Assembly (NCBI GenBank): GCA_031261905.1
Contig: JAISIS010000137.1
Location: forward strand, 1-11,069
DNA: 11,069 nucleotides
DNA from: Burkholderiaceae bacterium
Lineage (GTDB): Bacteria; Pseudomonadota; Gammaproteobacteria; Burkholderiales; Burkholderiaceae_D
Reading direction: 5' to 3'
The position numbers and the translations under genes were made by a program. Below, one piece after another: positions 1 to 4,656 of the stretch (its first letter is position 1; the number at the start of each line of letters is the position of its first letter). The notes beneath the pieces are model-generated. The model was not told the origin of the DNA, did no database searches, and saw nothing but the letters and a program-made list of their open reading frames with translations.

Positions 1-142
1 TTGCACCACAGTTATATACCAGGAAATGCTGCGCGAGTATTTTGAGGAAGCTAAAAAGCGGGGCGGCCATACGCCTCATCTGCTGGAAAAGGTGTTTTCC
101 TGGCACGAGCGCTACCGCAAAACTCGCAGTATGCTGCCGTAA
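1..142 (+). CDS. C-terminal fragment of an unrecognised protein
   Basis: An open frame enters from the left edge (first complete codon at base 2) and ends at TAA 140-142, leaving 46 visible residues. The fragment is hydrophilic and probably helical, rich in Glu, Lys and Arg, with a stretch reading HERYRKTRSMLP at its end. No domain can be named from so little. The next gene begins about 70 bases downstream on the same strand, so the two could be co-transcribed, although a GC-rich hairpin without a T-run lies between them. The frame is judged coding because it stays open to the edge and has a plausible amino-acid composition. The protein's start and identity lie outside the window. Confidence 0.6.
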   Translation, partial: CTTVIYQEMLREYFEEAKKRGGHTPHLLEKVFSWHERYRKTRSMLP

Positions 143-213
143 CGCGCATACCACCTTCCGGGCGCGGCGGCCTGGCGTCCCGGCAGGATGTAATCGTTGA
201 CAGGAGTATTCGC

Positions 214-984
214 GTGAAGAAAAAGCCGGGCATGTACGGAGTGTTGCTGCTGTTGTTGAGCCTGCCGCTGGCGGCATGCGCTGAAAAAGCGCGGCGCACA
301 GCAGATTTTCCAGCGCCGTTATGGATGCTGGAAGCTGGTATTGCCGCAGCAATTTTGCTGGCGGTTGCCGTGCTGGTCTGGCAGTACAGAAGTTACCGCC
401 TGCGCGATGAAAAACGCCAGAAGGCGCGGGAACAGGAACAGGAATCTGCCGAGGCGCGCAGTCTGTTGTGTTCGGCACGGCACGAACTGGCCTTCTTCTA
501 TATGGGTTACAGGGAAGGCGCTGGCGCCATGCTTGGGCAGATCGGCGATGGCGGCTATCTGGAACATGCCGTGCCGGTTGAGCATGAGCGATATTACATT
601 TATCCGATTTGCGCTTCCGGCATCGGCAAGATCAGGGATGTCCGGCTCGGCAAATATATTCTCTTGGCCTATACCACGCAGATACGCTTTGCGGAAACCA
701 TGAAATGGAACAATAATTTGCTGCGCTGGTTGCGGGATGAGCAAAAAGGGCGTGGAGAATACCGGGAGACGAATACGGATGCAGCAAGCGCGCGCGAGGC
801 GCTTGAGGATAACCTTAAGGCGCATGTGCCGAAAATGGCCACCGCCTTTGACGAGATGGAACAGGCAACACGGATTGTGCTGGAATACATCAATGAGGAC
901 GGCACGATCAATCCCCGCAGCAAGCACAGGCTGCATTCACAGTATGATTTCCTGAATACGCCGCAGTCTGTCCGTTACAAATGA
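214..984 (+). CDS. Putative inner-membrane lipoprotein with a second membrane segment and a cytoplasmic domain
   Basis: 256 residues, GTG start, with CAGGAG at 201-206 as ribosome binding site. The N-terminus (MKKK, then a Leu-rich core) ends in a lipobox LAAC with Cys22, so signal peptidase II processing is expected. A second hydrophobic segment follows at about residues 41-57 and is directly succeeded by a strongly basic stretch (RSYRLRDEKRQK, 59-70). By the positive-inside rule the remainder (about 60-256) would be cytoplasmic, leaving only some 18 residues in the periplasm between the lipidated Cys and the membrane segment. Residues 60-85 are highly charged and may form a coiled coil. The main domain has a motif around IYPICASGIGKIRD and a helical second half. 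I do not recognise the family or know its function. It converges with ppa, with 4 bases between the stop codons. Confidence 0.75.
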   Translation: MKKKPGMYGVLLLLLSLPLAACAEKARRTADFPAPLWMLEAGIAAAILLAVAVLVWQYRSYRLRDEKRQKAREQEQESAEARSLLCSARHELAFFYMGYREGAGAMLGQIGDGGYLEHAVPVEHERYYIYPICASGIGKIRDVRLGKYILLAYTTQIRFAETMKWNNNLLRWLRDEQKGRGEYRETNTDAASAREALEDNLKAHVPKMATAFDEMEQATRIVLEYINEDGTINPRSKHRLHSQYDFLNTPQSVRYK

Positions 985-988
985 GGCG

Positions 989-1534
989 TTATTTGGCATT
1001 CATCAGTTCGGGGCGCTTCCTTTCGTATGCCTCAATGTATTCCCTGATGATGCGTTTGGCTTCTTCCGGCCCGGCAATATCTTCAATAACGGTACTCTTG
1101 CCTTCCAGCGCCTTGTACACGGAAAAGAAATGTGAAATTTCGCTGGCGATATGCTGCGGCAATTCATTGATGCCGTCATATTCCTTGTAAACAGGATCAC
1201 CGTAGGGAAGGGCAATGACTTTCTCATCCCTTTCATCGCTGTCGGCCATGCTGATAATGCCGATAGGGAAGCATCTGACCAGGGAAAGCGGCTCAAGCAC
1301 CTCGGAGCAAAGCACCAGCACATCCAGCGGATCATTGTCGCCCGCATAGGTGCGGGGAATAAAGCCATAATTTGCCGGATACTGTGTTGATGTGTACAAA
1401 ACACGGTCCATCAGCAGCAGGCCGGTTTCCTTGTCCAGTTCGTATTTAACCTTGCTGCCTCGTGGAATTTCAATGACTGCATAAAATGAGTCGGGAGTTA
1501 CGCGGTCAGCTGAAATATCGTGCCAGATGTTCAT
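989..1534 (-). CDS. ppa: Inorganic pyrophosphatase, family I
   Basis: 181 residues, a normal length for the bacterial soluble enzyme, which hydrolyses pyrophosphate to two phosphates in the cytoplasm using Mg2+ and so drives biosynthetic reactions forward. The family signature DNDPLDV is at residues 66-72. Residues matching the E. coli active site can be read: Glu22, Lys30, Glu32, Arg44, Tyr56, Asp66, Asp68, Asp71, Asp98, Asp103, Lys105, Tyr140 and Lys141. All are present, so the enzyme should be active. The start ATG is preceded by GAAAGG on the minus strand at suitable spacing. The reductase gene ends 56 bases upstream on the same strand with no obvious terminator between them, so co-transcription is possible. 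No terminator separates its end from the convergent lipoprotein gene. Confidence 0.97.
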   Translation of the reverse strand: MNIWHDISADRVTPDSFYAVIEIPRGSKVKYELDKETGLLLMDRVLYTSTQYPANYGFIPRTYAGDNDPLDVLVLCSEVLEPLSLVRCFPIGIISMADSDERDEKVIALPYGDPVYKEYDGINELPQHIASEISHFFSVYKALEGKSTVIEDIAGPEEAKRIIREYIEAYERKRPELMNAK

Positions 1535-1590
1535 GGGGTGCCTTTCGTTTTATTTAAGGTGGTGCTTTCGTTTGGACTGCGCACGGGGCA

Positions 1591-2472
1591 TCAGCCTGGC
1601 ATGGGCCGCGCCACATTGCCGTGCGGTGCGCGGGAGATAATGGTCATATCTTTCTCGCCAAGCCCTTTCTTGATGGCCTCAAGGAAACGTTCTTCCACAA
1701 TTTTCGAAAACGGCATGAGCGTTTTGCTCTGTTTTGCCGCGCTGCGTACCAGGCTCATATCTTTTGCCGCCAGCCTTGCGGTAAATCCGGGATTGTCAAA
1801 ATCAGCATGGAGGATCAACTGGCTGTAGAGTTGAACAATTGGCGCGGCAAACAAGGTGCTGGAAATAAACTGGGCAAATTTTCCGGGCGGCACGCCATTG
1901 TTTTCGACCAGCAGGAAAGCCTCGCTCAACAGTTCCACCATGGAGCAGATCATAAAGTTGCCCGCCAGCTTGACGGCATTGGCATTCTCTGGCGATTCCC
2001 CAAAATCCCAGACCTTACCCATGGGCGAGAGATAAGGCATAACCTTCTCCTTGTGCGCCAGATTGCCTGCCATGCAGAGCCTCAACTGCCCGGCAGCGGC
2101 AGCGTCAGGGCGGCCAAATACAGGGCAGGCAAGATAGGCGCGCCCCATGGCAGTGTGTTCTTTCGACATTTGTGCGGAAAGTGCAACGCTGATGGTGCTC
2201 ATTGAAATATGGATAGCATCTTCCGGCATGCGTTTGATGACTTCCGTATTCATGACCGATTGAAGCGCGGCATCATCCGAGAGCATCGTAAAGATAATGC
2301 CGGCATTTGCGACTGCTTCCATTGGTGTTGAGGCTACGGTTGCGCCCATTTCCCGCAAAGGTGCGCATTTTTCGATTGTGCGGTTATAGACGCAGATATT
2401 CAGTCCAGCTTGTGCGAGGCGGGCGGCCATACCCAGGCCCATTTGCCCGATCCCAAGAAACGTCAGTTTCAT
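1591..2472 (-). CDS. NAD(P)-dependent beta-hydroxyacid dehydrogenase / 3-hydroxyisobutyrate dehydrogenase-family reductase
   Basis: 293 residues, typical for the family, whose members oxidise beta-hydroxyacids or reduce the matching semialdehydes (hydroxyisobutyrate, tartronate semialdehyde, glyoxylate, succinic semialdehyde). The N-terminal Rossmann fold carries GIGQMG (7-12). Asn30-Arg31-Thr32 at the end of the second strand usually goes with NADP(H) preference. The STIS-type substrate loop is at 92-95, DAAAAGQL at 123-130 matches the family's glycine-rich substrate segment, and the catalytic Lys168 with Asn172 lies in VKLAGN. The Phe-x3-Leu-x2-Lys-Asp pattern (FTARLAAKD, 230-238) of the all-helical C-terminal domain is also present. 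The usual GxG before the catalytic Lys is replaced by ENA, so the substrate cannot be assigned. GGGAG (complement of 2478-2482) sets the start. It is divergent from the 2669 gene and lies upstream of ppa. Confidence 0.9.
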   Translation of the reverse strand: MKLTFLGIGQMGLGMAARLAQAGLNICVYNRTIEKCAPLREMGATVASTPMEAVANAGIIFTMLSDDAALQSVMNTEVIKRMPEDAIHISMSTISVALSAQMSKEHTAMGRAYLACPVFGRPDAAAAGQLRLCMAGNLAHKEKVMPYLSPMGKVWDFGESPENANAVKLAGNFMICSMVELLSEAFLLVENNGVPPGKFAQFISSTLFAAPIVQLYSQLILHADFDNPGFTARLAAKDMSLVRSAAKQSKTLMPFSKIVEERFLEAIKKGLGEKDMTIISRAPHGNVARPMPG

Positions 2473-2492
2473 TTTATCTCCCAGGCAGTTAC

Positions 2493-2505
2493 TACAAAAA
2501 TTGTA
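2493..2505. promoter_or_regulatory. 13-bp palindrome upstream of the reductase gene
   Basis: TACAA-AAA-TTGTA is a perfect inverted repeat 21 bases upstream of the reductase start codon. On the minus strand it contains TACAAT, a -10-like hexamer, but no convincing -35 lies 16-18 bases further upstream. It could be an operator, part of a promoter, or chance in an AT-rich stretch. Confidence 0.3.
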
Positions 2506-2518
2506 AAATTGCCTCCCT

Positions 2519-2562
2519 CATTACGGATACTACCATGCGGCATTACGGATACTACCATGCGG
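2519..2562. repeat. Perfect 22-bp tandem duplication between divergent genes
   Basis: The 22-bp unit beginning CATTACGGATACTACCATGC occurs twice without a mismatch and head to tail (2519-2540 and 2541-2562). The period is close to two helical turns, so a protein bound to each copy would sit on the same face of the DNA. Read on the minus strand, each copy contains TGGTAGTAT, which resembles an extended -10 element (TG-n then TAGTAT, 4 of 6 matches), towards the reductase gene. Either a duplicated regulatory site or a recent replication-slippage duplication would explain it. Confidence 0.85.
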
Positions 2563-2604
2563 CAAAAGAGATAAAAAGCAGAAGTACATGGCGCATTAAA
2601 AAAA

Positions 2605-2634
2605 TTGCAGCGTCCGGAAAAAAACTGCTATAGT
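2605..2634 (+). promoter_or_regulatory. Sigma70-type promoter with extended -10
   Basis: The -35 TTGCAG is at 2605-2610, then an 18-base spacer, then TGC-TATAGT (2626-2634), an extended -10 with five of six consensus bases. Transcription would start near 2641. This promoter overlaps the in-frame GTG at 2633, so it argues that the next gene starts at ATG 2669 instead. Confidence 0.65.
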
Positions 2635-2668
2635 GCCGGAAAAAAAACAGGATTCAGGGCAGAAAGTT

Positions 2669-3151
2669 ATGGGTATTTTATCCAGGCATGGCATCATCAA
2701 ATCAGATGGCGTGGCCCGCTCCGTAAGGCAATCCGGCTTGCAGGAACGTGCGGAAATGGCCAATAGCAATGCAGCCGGAAAGCGTGCCGGGCAAGGTGGC
2801 GTTGCCGGAGAGCGCGGTATGCAATTTTTTGCGCCCAAGGCGCTGCAGGCGGCTTATGTGCGGTTAAAAACCCGCCTTTCCGAGGTTGGCGCAAAATTTG
2901 ATCCCGAAATGTATGTTGCAGGCGCTACGATTGCGCTGGCCTATGTTCAGGGCGAATCCCGCTTCTTTTCCGATTTCGCCATTTTTATGCTGGGCAGCTT
3001 TGGCGATGCCGTCAGGCCGCATCTGCTTTCCTTTTATGCAGGAATATGTAACGCGCCCGATGTGATCGCTTCGGGTCTGAATTCCCTGACTTCCTATGAG
3101 CAGTGTCTGAGGGAGTACTCCGCGCTGATGCAATCCATTGCAGGGCGGTAA
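2669..3151 (+). CDS. Hypothetical protein of about 160 residues, family not recognised
   Basis: The frame is open from GTG 2633 (172 residues), but that codon lies inside the -10 hexamer of the promoter at 2605-2634 and cannot be in its transcript. ATG 2669 is preferred, giving 160 residues, although its upstream AGGGCAG is only a modest ribosome binding site. The first 45 or so residues are hydrophilic, rich in Ala, Gly, Arg and Ser, and probably disordered. The rest (from about FFAPKALQAAYVRLK) looks like a compact helical domain with a moderately hydrophobic middle, FDPEMYVAGATIALAYVQG, and many aromatic residues. No signal peptide, transmembrane segment or catalytic motif is obvious. The gene is monocistronic, with its own promoter and the terminator at 3152. 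I do not know its function. Confidence 0.7.
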   Translation: MGILSRHGIIKSDGVARSVRQSGLQERAEMANSNAAGKRAGQGGVAGERGMQFFAPKALQAAYVRLKTRLSEVGAKFDPEMYVAGATIALAYVQGESRFFSDFAIFMLGSFGDAVRPHLLSFYAGICNAPDVIASGLNSLTSYEQCLREYSALMQSIAGR

Positions 3152-3179
3152 GGCGGCATTTTTTCCTGCCGCCGTTTTT
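3152..3179 (+). terminator. Intrinsic terminator after the 160-residue gene
   Basis: Stem GGCGGCA (3152-3158) with TGCCGCC (3167-3173), an 8-base T-rich loop, and GTTTTT afterwards. It begins one base after the stop codon. A second small hairpin, CGCCG-TTTTT-CGGCG, overlaps its end and is followed by a pyrimidine run, which may strengthen termination. Confidence 0.8.
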
Positions 3180-3202
3180 CGGCGCTTCTCCCTTTTTTCC
3201 CG

Positions 3203-3979
3203 TTACATGAAGAATTCCGGTTCCTGCCGGGCGCTGTTTTTTTCCGCAAATTTGACGCCATATTCAGCGTATTCCGGCGTGTGAAATCCCTGCGCCCTTT
3301 CAGGGCAGACCGCGATACAGGCGGTGCATGTGATGCACAGCGACATATCCTTGGTTTTCGGATTGTCAGGCGGGATAGCATTGACAGGGCACACGGAAGC
3401 GCAAATGCCGCACAAGGTGCAATTGTCGTTTACGGTCGGCTTCATCGTCAGCGTTCGGTATTCCCTGTACGGGAAGTTACCCTTGACTTCGATTGGCGGC
3501 AGGGGCGTTTCCGGGAAGGCGCGGAGCTTTTGCGAACACTGTCTGGCAAAAGTGGTGAGTGCTCTCCGGTCTTGCGCATCGGGCCGCCCGGCGCCGACTT
3601 GCGGATAAATGGAATGCTGGGTCACAACGGCTCCCGCGCCGAGCAGGACAAAGCCATTACCTTCCAGAATATTCTTCAGTTCAAGCAGCGCATCTTCATA
3701 TGCGCGGTTTCCATAAGTCACAACGGCAATGGCGGGAGTATTACTGCCTTTCAGGTTGGAGAGCTTCTGGGCGCAGAGCGCAGGAATCCTGCCGGAAAAT
3801 ACAGGCATGGCCACAATAGCCAGTGTGCTTGAAGGGATGATGGTTTCTTCATCCAGAGGATCCCACATCAGATTGAATTCGTTTTTTTGACCGAAGAATG
3901 CTTTGCTGATTTCGCTTACAACCACTTTGGTTGTACCAGCCGGGCTGAAATAAACTTGTTCAATCGCATCGTTTTGCAT
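3203..3979 (-). CDS. EFR1-like protein: flavodoxin-like domain fused to a 2[4Fe-4S] ferredoxin domain
   Basis: 258 residues. The N-terminal half is flavodoxin-like: FSPAGTTK (11-18) fits the phosphate-binding loop of the FMN site, with PVFSGRIP (59-66) and VTYGNRAYEDAL (87-98) as the later flavin loops. The C-terminal part has two CxxCxxCxxxCP clusters, Cys187/190/193/197 and Cys215/218/221/225, expected to bind two [4Fe-4S] clusters. The architecture matches EFR1-family proteins of anaerobes, thought to carry electrons between iron-sulfur and flavin partners. The redox partner is not shown by the neighbours. AAGGAA lies before the start on the minus strand. No signal peptide or membrane segment is visible, so it should be cytoplasmic. 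The gene converges with the 160-residue gene and diverges from the Arg/Asp-repeat gene. Confidence 0.88.
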   Translation of the reverse strand: MQNDAIEQVYFSPAGTTKVVVSEISKAFFGQKNEFNLMWDPLDEETIIPSSTLAIVAMPVFSGRIPALCAQKLSNLKGSNTPAIAVVTYGNRAYEDALLELKNILEGNGFVLLGAGAVVTQHSIYPQVGAGRPDAQDRRALTTFARQCSQKLRAFPETPLPPIEVKGNFPYREYRTLTMKPTVNDNCTLCGICASVCPVNAIPPDNPKTKDMSLCITCTACIAVCPERAQGFHTPEYAEYGVKFAEKNSARQEPEFFM

Positions 3980-4121
3980 GATGGTTCCTTTTTTGAATTG
4001 GAGTGTCCGTTCCTGTGAGTTTAAGCGATTTTCACTTTTCCGTTAAGCGGCACTCCGATATCACAATTTATACGTACGTGATGTGAAAAGATGTACAATA
4101 CAATTGAAAAATCGGGAGAAG

Positions 4122-4127
4122 TATAAT
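4122..4127 (+). promoter_or_regulatory. Probable -10 hexamer for the Arg/Asp-repeat gene
   Basis: A perfect TATAAT lies 48 bases upstream of the start codon at 4175. No good -35 is found at 16-18 bases. TTGAAA at 4104-4109 is a good hexamer but only 12 bases away. An activator-dependent promoter is possible. Confidence 0.4.
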
Positions 4128-4174
4128 GGAAGCCGGTTTTCCGGAGGTGACACGTTCATCAGTGAGGAGTTCAT

Positions 4175-4498
4175 ATGAGAAAAAGCGCAAAATCATTGTT
4201 GGCATTATTGATCTGCTTTTGTTTTTCATTAACAGCTTTGCCGACTTCCGCACAACCTCAGCACAGGGATCGCGATCAGGATCGCCGGGAGCATCGGGGA
4301 GACCGGGACAAGGATCGCAGGGGTCACCGTGGCGATTGGGACAAGGACCGCAGGGATCACCGGAGAGACCGGGATAATGATCGCAGAGGATATGACAAAG
4401 ACCGCCGGGATCGTGAGAAAGAATTGAGAAAAGATCGCCACGAGCGCGAGAAAGACCGCCGGGAACAACAGAAGGAATGGCGCAAGGATCACCGCTAA
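4175..4498 (+). CDS. Small exported Arg/Asp-rich repeat protein
   Basis: 107 residues, with GAGGAG (4164-4169) at ideal spacing before ATG. Residues 1-26 form a classical signal peptide: MRKSAK, then a hydrophobic core with two Cys, then PTSA with cleavage likely before Gln27. The mature 81 residues are almost entirely charged or polar. They are built from repeats of about 11 residues of the form HR-x-D-x-D-x-DRR-x (30-39, 40-50, 51-61, 62-72) and a shorter YDKDRRD. The tail from 80 on is Glu/Lys/Arg-rich and likely helical. Several His and Asp residues could bind metal or nucleic acid, or the protein could be a hydrophilic periplasmic chaperone-like peptide. It recalls the basic Asp/Arg/His-rich part of RcnB-like periplasmic proteins but lacks their C-terminal domain. 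Function unknown. It has its own terminator. Confidence 0.75.
   Translation: MRKSAKSLLALLICFCFSLTALPTSAQPQHRDRDQDRREHRGDRDKDRRGHRGDWDKDRRDHRRDRDNDRRGYDKDRRDREKELRKDRHEREKDRREQQKEWRKDHR
4292..4390 (+). repeat. Three 33-bp in-frame repeats in the Arg/Asp-rich gene
   Basis: Copies at 4292-4324, 4325-4357 and 4358-4390 encode HRGDRDKDRRG, HRGDWDKDRRD and HRRDRDNDRRG. A shorter copy (residues 30-39) precedes them. The DNA copies are diverged at third positions as well as at some coding positions, so the array is not a very recent duplication, though copy number could still vary between strains. Confidence 0.8.
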
Positions 4499-4509
4499 AA
4501 CATAGTCAG

Positions 4510-4544
4510 AGGGCGGTAAATCGGAAGATGCCGTCCTTCTTTTT
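4510..4544 (+). terminator. Intrinsic terminator after the Arg/Asp-repeat gene
   Basis: AGGGCGGTA (4510-4518) pairs with TGCCGTCCT (4529-4537) over 9 bp, including two G-U pairs, with a 10-base loop and TCTTTTT after it. It separates the repeat-protein gene from the downstream signalling gene. Confidence 0.7.
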
Positions 4545-4554
4545 ACAGCAGCGT

Positions 4555-4656
4555 ATGGCCCTGGTTACCCGTATGAATCCTGGAAACGCCGCCTGCCTTG
4601 CTCTGATGCGCAGAACAGGCGATGTGTGGCATCAAAATGATATGACAATCGTATGA
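4555..4656 (+). CDS. Possible short upstream reading frame overlapping the signalling gene (33 codons)
   Basis: An open frame from ATG 4555 (33 residues, MALVTRMNPGNAACLALMRR and 13 more) ends at TGA 4654-4656, which overlaps the next gene's ATG (4653-4655) as ATGA. Further in-frame ATGs at 4528 and 4573 would give 42 or 27 residues. None has a good Shine-Dalgarno sequence. It is suggested because the downstream gene also lacks a ribosome binding site, and the ATGA overlap would allow translational coupling by stop-start reinitiation. The peptide has no recognisable motif and the frame could be chance. Confidence 0.3.
   Translation: MALVTRMNPGNAACLALMRRTGDVWHQNDMTIV

Noticed and set aside
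158..183. GC-rich hairpin CCGGGCGC / GCGtCCCGG between the first two genes
   Set aside because: No T-run follows it, it has a bulge, and GC-rich inverted repeats of this size arise easily by chance; not called a terminator.
2633..2668. GTG at 2633 as start of the 160-residue gene
   Set aside because: It sits inside the extended -10 hexamer and would not be in the transcript; ATG 2669 is kept.
4126..4377. 83-codon frame rich in Gly, Ser and Pro, collagen-like
   Set aside because: It is the shadow of the Arg/Asp repeat in another frame. Its ATG lies within the TATAAT hexamer, whereas the 4175 frame has a signal peptide and a strong ribosome binding site.
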